Assembly (NCBI GenBank): GCA_900642245.1
Contig: CAAAJI010000009.1
Span: 1-64,000, forward strand
Origin: Fragilaria radians
Taxonomy: Eukaryota; Bacillariophyta; Fragilariophyceae; Fragilariales; Fragilariaceae
Length of the DNA stretch: 64,000 nt
Direction of reading: 5' to 3'
Position numbers and translations under genes: made by a program. Shown piece after piece: positions 32,268 through 44,100 of the stretch (positions are counted from its first letter, which is position 1; every line of letters starts with the position of its first letter). The notes beneath the pieces were generated by a model, which made no database searches, was not told where the DNA came from, and was given only the letters and a program-made list of their open reading frames with translations.

Positions 32268-35200
32268 GCTTTCGTTCCTCAGAACAAGATATGATATTCT
32301 CGCTATCTTGTAGACCCAACTTCCCAATAAAACACTGTAAGTTTGTACGAATTTAAAGGGCAAATATTCAATTACGTGAACAACAGGATTCAAACTTATC
32401 AAGTTCTCCAGATTTTAAGAAAGTTGGTTATCCAAAAGTTCTCCGATACATAATAATAAATAGATTTTTCTTCTTTTATTCCGTTGAGGGAAAAAAAACC
32501 TTATGATTAGGCAATGGTATCATAACATCTCTTAAGTAAATAGCCATTTGGCCGGCGATTTGGCTTCAACATAATATGTAAAGTCATATCCCAAGGACAT
32601 GTTTTTACCAGATAAGACCACCTCATTAATTTCCCGGTTGTCCAATTTTTACTCCGTCTCGGGTGTAAAAACTTAGGTGCTCCTTCAAACGCAATGCAGA
32701 AAAAATCATTGTGTCCATGACGCAAAAAAGCAACCGCAGTATAGTGTTTCTCTTATTTTGTAAGAGTGAAAAATGACAGCAAAATATACCAAAACCATGT
32801 AATCCGGCACTTCATTTGTCATGTAAGGAAACCAATATTAGATACATATGTGCAGGATGTGCGTTAGTTTATCAAAAAAGAAAGAGTAAATTTAAGAGAA
32901 TATTCACGAAAAATCAATACGAAAGTATTTTTTGAAAGTTTAATTTGTTTGTAGGTCAATTTTAGTTTTCGGGAAGTAGAGTAAGCAACAGCGATTTATA
33001 GAGTTTAGTATAAGCAACAGTTCTGGCAATCACATTCTCTGAAGCAGTGCAATATTACATAAATTAGATTATTGGATGAAGTTTAAGATCAGGGAGTATG
33101 GAATGTATGCATAGCAGCATTGTGATGTTAGAATTTTGTGTGCTGGACAATGGCGTACGCAGACACTTAAAGTGTAACATGGTAGCTGTGTGCTGTAAGT
33201 ATACACTTATTTGAGCACAATACGTTCTTAAATTGAAGTAGTATGACCATGAATGCAGGGTTAGCTTACTAGAGCAACAAAGAGTGTTGATAGATTAAAA
33301 TACTATCTTCAATCCATTGTATTAGACTTTGTAGTATGTTCTACGTTGAGTGATGAATAAACACAATATGAAATTATAATCTAGTTTAGTGAGTTTCTAA
33401 AAATGGATTTGCAATTGTATCTTCTTGAATCCTCAACTCATTGAAGAGTTGTAGTAAAAAAGATGATTAAAGTTATTGGAATCATCTTAACTTCTGCCTA
33501 AATTGTTAGATTGGTCCTGGAAAGCATTACACACACTTTCAATTTGCAAAGCAACGCTTTTCCATCACTAAGTTTGTACATCATTTGTCATCGTACAAAT
33601 TTGTAATATGAATGAAAAGGACAGTTAAAATGTCACTTGCCGGAAATAGATATGCAAACACATAGAATTTCCTTATGCACTAACAATAAAGGAAGTCTCC
33701 AATACCGGTAAAAATACATCTTGTACCGAAATAACTTATCTAGTGCATGAATATTGCTCATAGCTTTTTAAACTAGGCTTTATCTTCATGATGTATATGT
33801 CAAGGCATGCCATATTCACGATATATAATATACAGGGATATGACGGATAAAAGCTGCCAAATTGATTTAGGGGAATAAGTTTATTGGCTCCACAGCAAAT
33901 AAAATCTCACTTAATCTCTTCAAGAATAGGTTTCAGCAATAATGACCAAACGTTTAACAAGTGGAGCCCACCGTTTCTTTACTTTGACGCTTTCACCCTT
34001 GCCTGCGCTTATTTCAGCAAAACAACGCACACCAGGAAAATGAATACCACTAATTTGATCTCCTTTGCTTATCGCTGCTCACTAAAGACCTTCAAAGCGT
34101 AAGCTTTTACCACTGGTCTCACATGTCACTCCCCACAATAACCTACTGTCTTTTAAGGATTGTTCTTTCCTTCAAACTTCATCACCAGCTTGATTGAGCA
34201 AAGGCATAATTATTGTTCCTGACACAGAACCATGTCTGGTGTTCAATCTTATGAATGAGAGTTTCACATTACACTTCATCAACTTTGGTATTATGATCCA
34301 TAGATCCCGATACAAAATCTTTTTTCCAATGCCTAATTCATACCGAACAAATTGATCTGCAGACCTAGCTCTACCTCAAATTTACTTCGATTTAATAACG
34401 ACAGAATCTACCTTTAGGAATTCAACGCCCATCAACAAAGTTAGAAAGAGGAATATGGCAATGGAAAGAACAATAATAGTTTCGAAAACATATTTGCTGT
34501 TTCGAAACACAATTTCAGTTGCTACATATTTATCTGTAAGTATCACAACTGGACTATAAATGTCCTTGCAGCCTTCACAGGAATGAATTCAAAGTCATTT
34601 TAAGGTCTTAGCTCTAGCGTAACATATTTAATTGCATTATTCTGTGCCGGTATCACCATATTCTACAGGAATGAAAGAAGAAATGAAACCTCTGTAGGAA
34701 AATATTTCAGGGCTTAGGGGAAATGAACTCCTTGGGACTATTGCAGTTCTGCTCTTTACCTGCTTTGACTGATCATCTAGAAGAATCACCTAAGAAATTC
34801 AATGTCAGAAAAAACAAGTTATGAGACTTAAGCTCTCTTTTAAAATCTTATTCCGTTATTGACAAGAACTCACACTTGCCATAAAAGAAATACAGGTAGC
34901 ATCAGCTCTGAATTACAGTGCACTACGAAGTAAGCATAATTTAGCAAAGACATTGTGCATATTTCTGGTAGTGTTTAATTAAGGTTATGTGATTTAAGGG
35001 CATCACATTTCTTCCAAAAAATAGGCTTGATGACCGAAGAACTCAATTACAACTAAAATGTTTGCTATAAACAAAAGTCAAACAGACGAATACATTGATG
35101 TAACTTTTTTCATTTTGTTGTATTGAAAATAAAAATAAATGTATGGATATGGGTTGTGCAGATTGGAATGATGAGTAATTGTTTTACTGGTGATTTTATA

Positions 35201-35859
35201 GCCAAGGATACTAATAGTAACTAAAGGGGTTAGGGGTTGATTGCATTGATGCATTTTCTCTACAAGTCATCAAGGAAAGAACAAGTCAAAAGTGAGGAGC
35301 TATAGAGGATAAGCAGTAGAGCTCTGAATTTTCTGCCTTGTGATTTTATCTATTCCTATAGTTCTGACCTTGGTAATCAAACGCAAGATGGAGCGTATTC
35401 ACAAACTTGTGATCCAGTGTTTTACATTTTACAGACGTTTCCATTTGCAGGAGGATCTATAAATGCTGTAAATAAATAAGTGGCAACAAAAGGTATGCGT
35501 TTTTTACTCATATACATTCAAACAGATGTAGATCTTTCACAAGGAAAGAAATCAAATATGGTCAAGGTTGTTACTGGATGAAATGATCACTGCAGGGAAC
35601 AATATGACACATACGTTACAACATTTCATTTTTATGATTTATGAAATAAATCATTAACGTCCCATCCATGATCATTTTCTTTCTGGATTCGTAAATACTT
35701 CATCAATTTCGTTTCGTCTACAAGCATACGTTAGTTTTTTGACGAATGACTCGTGTCTTACAAATGCATATTGACTGCTCCTTTTGATGGTCGAGTCCAG
35801 TATGCATCTTGTCGTATACTTTAAGGAACAGTAGGAATTTTCATCTCGGGATATTGATT
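32268..35859. other. Long AT-rich intergenic region
   Basis: No supported gene. On the minus strand near 34,200-34,240 the residues GSVSGTIIM faintly recall the copia GAG-pre region at 21,405, so old retroelement debris is possible. A short telomere-like GGGGTTAGGGGTT lies at 35,226-35,238. Small open frames (32,507-32,725, 33,884-34,102) have no features. Confidence 0.4.
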
Positions 35860-35867
35860 TTTGGCGC
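35860..35867 (+). promoter_or_regulatory. E2F/DP-type site before the dUTPase gene
   Basis: TTTGGCGC, a perfect TTTSSCGC site, 10 bp upstream of the first ATG of the dUTPase frame. E2F sites drive S-phase expression of DNA-synthesis genes in plants, algae and animals, so the match of site and gene is meaningful, although a single 8-bp motif. Confidence 0.5.
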
Positions 35868-35876
35868 GAGATAGGA

Positions 35877-36554
35877 ATGTGTTCCCTTCCAAGAACACAC
35901 AAAACAATACTCAAGCGACATATTGTCATCATTTTTCCTAACGTGTGGTTCATTACTTCTTTGTCCTACATCATTATCCTTCTTCAGAAGACCGTCATCA
36001 ACGCTCGTATAGCTCTTCCCATATTATCGTCAACTTTTCTTTCAACCTCGACTAGGGCGACTAATATGCATCAGGCACTTCAAGTGAAACTCTTATCGGA
36101 ACATGCCGTTATGCCAACGAGGGGATCTCCTCTGGCTGCTGGATTCGATTTGTCAGCTGCAGAAGATGCAATAGTATCTGCCAACGCAGGGCGAGTTCTT
36201 GTCAAGACTGATCTTAGTATTGTATGTCCAGAGGGTACCTATGGGCGTATAGCGCCTCGCTCTGGTTTGGCTTATAAACACGGTATTGATGTTGGCGCCG
36301 GTGTTGTGGATGCCGATTACCGTGGTCCTGTGGGTGTCATTCTCTTCAATTTTGGGAAAGAAGACTTTGTGATTCATAGGGGTGATCGCATTGCTCAGTT
36401 GATTCTCGAACAAGTTTGCATGGCAGAAGCTGTGGAAGTAGAGGAGTTGAACGAAACAATTCGTGGTGGGTCAGGATTTGGTTCGACAGGCGTTCAAGCG
36501 AAAAAGCAAAGAGTTGTTTCTCCTAGTAATACCTCGGACGAAGCCTCATCTTGA
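35877..36554 (+). CDS. dUTP diphosphatase (dUTPase), trimeric type
   Basis: Hydrolyses dUTP to dUMP and pyrophosphate, keeping uracil out of DNA and supplying dTMP synthesis. All five motifs are present: [10 protein letters not shown] (from residue 89); II, PRSGLA (127-132); [15 protein letters not shown] with the catalytic Asp and Tyr (142-153); IV, RIAQLI (171-176); [11 protein letters not shown] (196-205). Intronless, 225 residues from the first ATG; the core needs only the second ATG at 36,066 ([10 protein letters not shown]). The extra 63 residues are basic then hydrophobic ([24 protein letters not shown]) and could target a mitochondrion or membrane; two start sites giving nuclear and organellar forms is a possibility. 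It ends 124 bp from the convergent EF-hand gene. Confidence 0.93.
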   Translation: MCSLPRTHKTILKRHIVIIFPNVWFITSLSYIIILLQKTVINARIALPILSSTFLSTSTRATNMHQALQVKLLSEHAVMPTRGSPLAAGFDLSAAEDAIVSANAGRVLVKTDLSIVCPEGTYGRIAPRSGLAYKHGIDVGAGVVDADYRGPVGVILFNFGKEDFVIHRGDRIAQLILEQVCMAEAVEVEELNETIRGGSGFGSTGVQAKKQRVVSPSNTSDEASS

Positions 36555-36678
36555 GGAGAACTTATCAGAAAGCAAGGAAAATCAGTTTCACCCCCATAAT
36601 TCTACACCAATCGCATTTGTAATCAACTTTTCTAATTTTAGTTTCTAAATAATGATTTAGAAAGGATCAGATACTCAT

Positions 36679-38085
36679 CTAAAAGATTTCATTTTCTTGT
36701 GCTCCGCTCCATTCAGGCTTTTCCTTCGCAAACCAAGCAATCATTTCATTAAACAAAACCATTCCTCCTTTATTCACATCAATTTCATCAAAGATCTCCT
36801 GTGCGTTACGATTTGGATCAAATAGGGCAGCAGCATTCACAAACTCATCCTTCGAAATGCGACGATTGTCATCTGTATCAACCGATTCAAATACCTGCCA
36901 CAAATTGTTGTAATAAATAACAAAACGAAGGAAGAACTCGAATTCACTTCGCATAACAAATCCGTCATCTTCCTTATCAGCTGCTTTATAAGCAGCCATA
37001 ATCGCTGGTTTGTGGTTTAATTCAGGATACGACATTACAATACCTTTATCAAGTTCAGCGAGAGAAAGTTTTCCAGATGCATTTTCGTCTAGGCGATCAA
37101 AAAGCTGCATCATCTCCGAAGGAGGAGGCACCTTTACTTTCCGAATCACTTCTGGGATGAGCTCAGGTTCAATGTCTTTTTCTGTTCCCTTAGAGGAAAC
37201 TGCACGTCTTTCAAGATCTTCGAAGCGCTTTTTCAAGTCGTTAGGCTGTGCGTGGTGAATTTTGTTAGTTACCATCCAGTGGCAAAACTCATCAAAAAGA
37301 ATCATTCCGCCTCCATTCGTGTCAATATCTTCAAAAACCTTGAGTGGATCTTGCTTCAAGTGAAGTGTTTTTGCAACCTTGAGGAATTCTTGCTTTGTGA
37401 TCCGTCGATCAGCATCTTCATCGAGGGATTGAAACAAATTCCATGTGTTTGAATAATATGTCATGTATGACATGAAGAAAGGGAATTCATGACGTTCGAT
37501 GAATCCATTATCCGAAACATCAGTTGCGTGGAACGCTCTCATAATTGCAGGTTTATGATTTAGATTAGGATATAAATCGATAATGCCTTTATCTAATTCC
37601 GCAAGTGACAATTTGCCTGATGCGTTTTCATCCAACCGATCAAAAAGTTCCAATGCTTGTTTTTGGTCACTAACATCAATCTTGTTGATGCTTGGTCTGG
37701 GAGTCTTAATCATTTGTGGAACGCGAGAAGCAGAGTTTGGTGTTCTAGCTATCTTACTCGTGGGCGTACTTTGAGTACTGGAGTTTCCCCGAGGGGAATA
37801 CGATGGCATGGAAGCCTTTCTATTCGATGACAAGGGTGAAGAACGTGGAGTGTCGTTGGGGTTTTTCTTAGGTGTGTAAGCTTTATGTGGATTTGCGGCA
37901 AGTGTGGCACATCTTGGAAGCGGACTTGAACAGGTTTTGGTAGGTGTGGCCTTTGAGGGTGTGCCCCATTTAGGAATCTCTCGAACTCTCTCTTTCTCAG
38001 CATCTTTCCATGCTGAATATTGCTGATTTCGAAAAGCACTTGTTGTCGTACGCGATAGTTTATGCAGAGGATCTTCTTTCGTCAT
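36679..38085 (-). CDS. Protein with eight EF-hands in two four-hand modules
   Basis: ATG at 38,085 (MTKEDPLHKLSR); the longer open frame to 38,139 begins only with TTG. 468 residues, no intron. Residues 1-140 are Ser/Thr/Pro/Lys-rich and probably disordered. Module 1 has calcium loops at about 152-163 (DENASGKLSLAE), 189-200 (DVSDNGFIERHE), 222-233 (DEDADRRITKQE) and 255-266 (DTNGGGMILFDE). Module 2 repeats the pattern at 333-344, 370-381, 403-414 and 436-447. The first loop and its flanks (LFDRLDENASGKLSLAELDK) are identical in both modules, so the module was duplicated. GGGMILFDE-type fourth loops recall flagellar calflagin-like proteins, which would be notable in a diatom, but this is from memory. 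Likely a calcium sensor. Confidence 0.85.
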   Translation of the reverse strand: MTKEDPLHKLSRTTTSAFRNQQYSAWKDAEKERVREIPKWGTPSKATPTKTCSSPLPRCATLAANPHKAYTPKKNPNDTPRSSPLSSNRKASMPSYSPRGNSSTQSTPTSKIARTPNSASRVPQMIKTPRPSINKIDVSDQKQALELFDRLDENASGKLSLAELDKGIIDLYPNLNHKPAIMRAFHATDVSDNGFIERHEFPFFMSYMTYYSNTWNLFQSLDEDADRRITKQEFLKVAKTLHLKQDPLKVFEDIDTNGGGMILFDEFCHWMVTNKIHHAQPNDLKKRFEDLERRAVSSKGTEKDIEPELIPEVIRKVKVPPPSEMMQLFDRLDENASGKLSLAELDKGIVMSYPELNHKPAIMAAYKAADKEDDGFVMRSEFEFFLRFVIYYNNLWQVFESVDTDDNRRISKDEFVNAAALFDPNRNAQEIFDEIDVNKGGMVLFNEMIAWFAKEKPEWSGAQENEIF

Positions 38086-38713
38086 TCTATTGTAGTGGAA
38101 AAACAAAGGGACAGATGTGAAAGATGGAACGAGTAACAAAATGGAGAAGGAAGTGTATGGGACACAGGACTTAGGGGACGACTTTACTTGCTACTTTCTT
38201 TTTATGAGATACACGAGAGAAAAATGCTTTCAGGTTCAAGTCGAGCTTTCCGTCCTTGTATGGAATCACGGAGCGACCAGGCTCGAAATTCCATGTCTCA
38301 ACGGAAAGAAAATTTCCAGGATCACTGTCTTCAATGTGACGTCATAGACAGAATTATACTGGAAAATGATGTTAATTCCAGATTTAAAAGGAATTAGGGA
38401 CACCACCTGTTTTCGATAAAACGTTCTACACGCTATCCGTGGAATATTCTAACCCTTCAAAAATTAAAATCTGGCTTCCAAAATTTCAAACTTTTCGAAA
38501 TTTGAAGTATTCCGTGGATGTGGTTTTCACTTAGTTTTATACCCTAATATGGAAGGGGTTAGGGGCCTCCATGAAGACCGGCAAATTGTAGGGAAAAATT
38601 AATAGTTTCTTGGATTAGCTATGTTACAGCTAATGATGAACATAGGATACGCAAAAAAGACCCAGAACACAGAATGATCACATTTCATACTTTTCTGTTT
38701 CGAACACAGTGAT
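38086..38713. other. Intergenic between the EF-hand and PHO88-like genes
   Basis: Promoter region of the EF-hand gene and 3' flank of the PHO88-like gene. It holds a telomere-like GGGGTTAGGGG (38,555-38,565). No gene seen. Confidence 0.4.
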
Positions 38714-39916
38714 CTACTCAGATTCTATTTTAGCCTCCATGTCGCCCTTGGTTATTTCTGAATCATCGATATCCTTAGAGGTAACTTCGTCAAATGTAGC
38801 ACTAGTATCATCATTCTCGTCATCGTCACCATCACCATCAACATTCACAGTAGCATCATCAACATCCTCATCAACACTATCGTCATATTCACTGTCTTCT
38901 ACAGTTTCGGAGTCGATTTCAGTATTGTTTGTAACTTCTTCTTCAGCAGTTTCTGAAGTAGAAGAACTATCCTTGGTTGCTGCATCTTCTAGAACTTTGG
39001 AAAATGTAGGATTCTGAAACGGTCTCTCTAAGTTACGCCCAAGTACATATACTTGGAAAAGAGGGGAAAAGTACAAATTCATCAAGCCTTGCACAGCCTG
39101 AAGATATAGGGGCTGTGTCTGACCCAATTTATAATGCAAAAACCAAAGAAATCCCATATTCATCAAAAGACCCCCGTTCATAGACTTCACTTGCGATAGA
39201 TCATATTCCAGAATAGTTGATTTCGATGTCAAAAAAGATGACGCAATACTCTTAACTTGAGAATTTTGTGTAGATTGCAATAACTTCGAAAACGTATTCG
39301 ACATTTCAATTGGAGTACGATCGTTCACTTCCTTAGCTTTGAAGCGAACGTATAAAAGAAAAATTTGTAGAAGAACAACGTAAGCGATATAAATAAATCT
39401 GCATAGCGAACAGTATAAAGATTGAGATGAAGATTAAGAATGTAGGGAATTTTCAGGGCAAACATTCATGACTTCAACGTACCGCCCCATTCGAACCACA
39501 GTAGGGTTGAACATGTCTAGCTTCCGAGACAATAACATGACACCGATGACAGAGTACATTTGCATTGATGGAGATGCTACTAGCATCTTATCATACGACT
39601 GAACACTAGTAGAAGAACTAGATCCAGAGATATTATCAGCGAGGAGAGAGTTCTCCTCATCTTCGTCTTCCGCCGCACTTTCCTCATCTGATTCATCGTC
39701 CGAATCATCTTCCTCCTCACCGTCTGTCTCCACATCATCACTTTGAGTTCCTCCACCTGCACGTAGAGTTGTTGCGATTCCAACGAACGACTGAGTGACA
39801 TGAAATGGCGGCACTTTCACTGCTCGGCTGAAAATGAAGTGAGGACGATATGAACAAGACCCTAGCTCTATTCCAGCGATAATGAGCATCCATAATAACG
39901 AGATGCGAAGTGCCAT
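38714..39916 (-). CDS. PHO88/SND3-like ER membrane protein with acidic tail
   Basis: ATG at 39,916 (the frame to 39,922 starts with TTG). Exon 1 39916-39483, 84-bp intron 39482-39399 (GTACGTTG...CTATGCAG), exon 2 39398-38714; 372 residues. The splice joins MFNPTVVRMG-R to FIYIAYVVLLQIFLLYVRFK, rebuilding the first membrane helix of the PHO88 family, and MGFLWFLHYKLGQTQPLYLQ is the hallmark second conserved block. In yeast Pho88/Snd3 acts in SRP-independent targeting of proteins to the ER. Extra here: an N-terminal signal-like segment (MALRISLLWMLIIAGIELGS), an acidic stretch before the core and a long Asp/Glu-rich C-terminal tail (about 100 residues). A standard family member lacks these, so the protein may sit in a secondary-plastid membrane or have another topology. 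Confidence 0.75.
39399..39482 (-). other. Intron of the PHO88-like gene
   Basis: Donor GTACGT, acceptor TGCAG, 84 bp. It removes an in-frame TAA and restores the conserved membrane helix. Confidence 0.75.
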
Positions 39917-41168
39917 GGTCAAGAGGGAGTCTCACGTAAGTAATGCTTACTGGGCAATACAAAAACGAAAGAGATTTGGTAAAGGATCTGCAACTTTAGT
40001 TTTGGGGGGGAGGGTTCTTATCCGAGGGCTAGAAAAATCCTGTGGTTGATCTGAAAAGTGAACGAGCTACTTGACTCTTTTTAAATCTGACGGGAAATCA
40101 CAGACCCAATGTTCACTTCTTGTTGTCATATACTTTTTACAGTTTAGCTTTAGCCTTTGATTGAGTCCTTGGTGAAGCTATACTGGTAAATTGCTAAGAT
40201 ACACTATTAGAGCTAGTGTAAGTTGGAGTCATATCACCTTATTTCCAAGGATCCATTCATGTGGAGTATGGGAGATTTCAAAACTTTACCTGAGCATCAG
40301 ACTTGAACAGATAGAAGAATATTTCTATGCTTAGCATCTTCAAATATCTTGAAATGCCTCTAAGCAAAATATTGATTAAGTCCTAATATTTTGATTTGTC
40401 ATCAGTGTGCTGTAGAATTAGTCGGTTCTTGTTTATATTTATGATGGTCCTAGTAACAGTAAAATCGATGAACGAACATGGCGTACCACTATTTCTTTGA
40501 TTTATACTGGTGGCAACTGGAATAAATAACACTATTTGTGGGTTCCTATTCTATCCATAAAGAATTTCGCAAGAGAATTTCAAATGCTTGAAACGCATTG
40601 GACTTTGCTATGGACTATTATGAGGAAATGGAAGTGTCTATTGGTCAGAAGTAATTACATCTTTTGAAATTTGTTTTTACATCGTGACTCAATTCAGATT
40701 CAGTCCTTATTGACTCAAAAGAGTAAATGAAATCAGGGTATCTATCAGGGAAATCAGATTCTGCTTTCATCCCTGCAATGTGAACAATCTTGGGTGTCCT
40801 CCTGAAGTAAGCTGTACTTTCTTACAATATCATGCAGTTGACTTAAAATTTTGGATTCCTGGCAATCTCTTTTTTAACTATATTTGTATCAACATCTGAA
40901 AAAGATTTTGACTCGACGTAGGAGTAAGGAGTGGCAGATTGGGCAAAGTATGAAGTTTGCTAAAAATATGCTTGGATAAATTTTCCTGACTCGAATTTTA
41001 GCGAAATAAATAAATCTTACAAGTGTCATCTCTGAAATCCAATGGACAAGTATTTTGCACCAGTATACAAATCCATTAGTAGTAAAAGAATTAAGATTAT
41101 ACCGTAGAGACTAGATCGCCTTGACGACCTAACCTGACTATCTTATTTACTTCCATCATTCAACAGAA
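39917..41168. other. Intergenic, divergent promoter region
   Basis: Lies between the leftward PHO88-like gene and the rightward PPR gene. AT-rich, no gene or clear element seen. Confidence 0.45.
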
Positions 41169-44100
41169 ATGAAGATACAGTTCTTGAATCATAGAATTAT
41201 TGTCGCGAAGATTCGTTCCATGAAAAGGGTCAAGGCACCCCACGTTAAGGTTTATCAGTGCATGGAACAACCCTTCTCATCCTCCTCCAATTATAGGCCA
41301 GAAAAACGAGATGCATTTCTTTTCCAAAACGATATCTTAGAAGAAAAACAAGTTTTGAGCGATGATGAACAAGTTTTGAGCGATGATGAAAACAATGATC
41401 TTATGCAAAGACTATGTTCCTATACATCTTTCCAAGAAGCAATTGTCGATCGAGAACCTCAAATTGAAATTCAACCAAAATTCTCGAGGTCAATCATGCT
41501 GGATGTGCATCACATAATTAAGAACGCACCAATACACGACAAACAAATCAAGCCCTTGACTTTAATTTCAACTCTTGTGCTTCCTTATCCAGACGTTACT
41601 ATTTCATCACGAAATATGACGAAGTTACTAAATACTGTTATCATTGGGCTACTGCGGAGTTTACGTTCAGAAGGGATTACCTTCAGTCATGTTGTGGAGG
41701 CCCAGAATATCTTAACGAAAATCAACAGCATTTCCATAGACTACTCTGAATATAGCTACAATGAAGTGGATATGATTCAATGGAAAGAAGCCTCGACAAG
41801 AATCCTGAATTTGGTTTTGAATCATTCCCTAAAAGTGGTGAACTCTACAAGGAATATCCATAGATGCAAGGAGGTTATGCAACATGCCGAAAAGGCCATT
41901 ATGGATTGCCTTCTATCTTCGGCTCCAATAGAAATCGAAAAGTTACATCTTGCGCCAGATATTGTTTCATTTAACACGTTGCTTTTTGCTTGGAGCAAAG
42001 CAAGTTTTTCAGACTTGAAAAGCGCCGAATATAAAGCAGGATCCAATCCAAATACTGTACAGTTTGCGAAAGAAGCTGCTGATCGAGCCGAAGCTATATT
42101 TCAGGTATTGCTAGATATTTCAAATCAAGGAAATTCGCTCCTACGACCTACACACGTCACATACTCAGCCCTCATAAACACCTGGTCGAGAGTCATTGAT
42201 CCAATTGGGCCAGAGCATATCATAAACAAAATCTTTCCAAAAATTGAGCTCCTTTTCTCTTCTGGTCTTGGCCCACGTCCTAACAAAAATGTCTTTATAG
42301 CGGCTTCTTCAAGTCTCAGAAACAATACATCACTTGATGTAATGAATGGCCAAGTTACTTCCTTGATGAACTATGCCAAGAAGTTCAAAACATCGAAGGA
42401 TATCACGATTTGTAACGCCGTCTTAACTTCATACTTCAACATGAGACTCACTTCGGCCAAAGACCTTTCTGCTAAAACAAACGACATGATTACTTTTTTT
42501 GATAGGTATGTTAGATCTCCAGATAGAGTCAGTTTCATGTTGATTTTAGCAGCAATTCGAACGAGTGTCCTTGCTACGCCACATTCTAGTTTAGCACTCG
42601 CGGAAGTAGCACAACGCATCCTTCAGCGAGCAAAAAATGTTGTCGACACTCGTATGCAAAATGATGTCTTGGAAGTTTTACGTCATAATCCTGAAGAAAC
42701 TCAGATTCTGTTTGATAATATGGGGGACGCTGTAGACAAGGACTCATTTTTGTATTTGATTCAAGCATATTCGCTTTCCACAGATTACCAAGATCCCAAA
42801 ACTTTTGTTTACGCGGAAAAAGCAGAGGAAGTACTACAGAAAATGATGAGACTATCGGAATCAAATCAATATCTCAGACCGGATAATGGTATTTATCACT
42901 TAGTATTTCAGGCTTACTTGGCCAGAAATGACATAAAAGGAGTTGAAAATGCCGCACGTGTGCTCAAAGTGTTCCTGGACCGTTATGATCGTTTGATTAC
43001 AGAATATTTAAGTGTTGTTGATAATCCTCAAAGCCTCCAGGATAAACTCCTCCGCGTAGACGAAAGGCCCAATAATTCCTCCTTTGTTCCGATTCTTGCT
43101 GGTTTCTCTAAGTACGGCGATATCAGTCACATCAAGCAAATTGAATCATTATTCCAAGCTATGTTGCAACTTCATCTAGATCTTCTCCAAGCTCCTACTA
43201 AGCTGCAAAAGAAATATGCACCAATAACAGTGAACACTGCTGTCTTCAACGTTATACTTACAATTTATGCTAAGTACGTGGAACAAGATCCTTCTCTTTT
43301 ACAGAAGCTTGAAAGTCTTTTTCAACGAATGAAAACCCATGGCCCTCAAGCGATCCCGGATAAAGTGACGTATACCATCATGCTGAAGGCTTATGCCGGA
43401 TCCGGAGGATCGGTTGCTGCAATCAAGACACTGCTAGACTCAGTTGATAAGGATAATATTTCTTCGGACATAAAGCTATTTAATGTGGCCCTGAATTCTC
43501 TAGCTATGTTTGGCAACGAAGGTGCATTGGCCGCGGAGGATTTGCTGAATAAGTTGCTTTTGGGGGGGAAATTTAAGCCTGACGCACATACGTATGCTTC
43601 TGTCATTAAAGCATGGGCAAAAACTGGTACAGTCGAAGGGTTAAAACGTGGTGAGATAATCTTACGCACAGCAGTGGACCAAAACGCAGCGGATGAAGTC
43701 TCCTTTAAAGTATTGATTTCAGGATTAATGCGTGAAAAGAGTCGCGATTCATGGGAACGGGTAGAGGAACTAAGACGATTGATGGAAAAGCAACGCTACA
43801 GCCTTCCTTCTTCCTCGTCTAAGTCAGACCCTAACAAAAGGGATATAATTCTCTTACCCGCCCCAAAGGCACATGAGGTTTTGAAACGCATGGTTAGGAC
43901 TTATCAGGACACCGGACGTCACTCGGACTTACCACGTCAAGGCGATTTCACCCGCGTATTGAATGCATGGTTTCACTCATACGATGCAGAGGCTGCTGAC
44001 ATGTTAGAGGAGTTATTCCGAATGAAGTTAAGTTTAAACAAGGTATCGGACGAGTACAGTGTAACGACATTTGATCTCTCTTCAGTTGTGAAAAAACTAG

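Noticed and set aside
35672..35953. 93-codon minus-strand frame
   Set aside because: Overlaps the dUTPase promoter and start in antisense; no recognisable features.
38709..39017. Ser-rich plus-strand frame
   Set aside because: Antisense shadow of the acidic tail of the PHO88-like protein.
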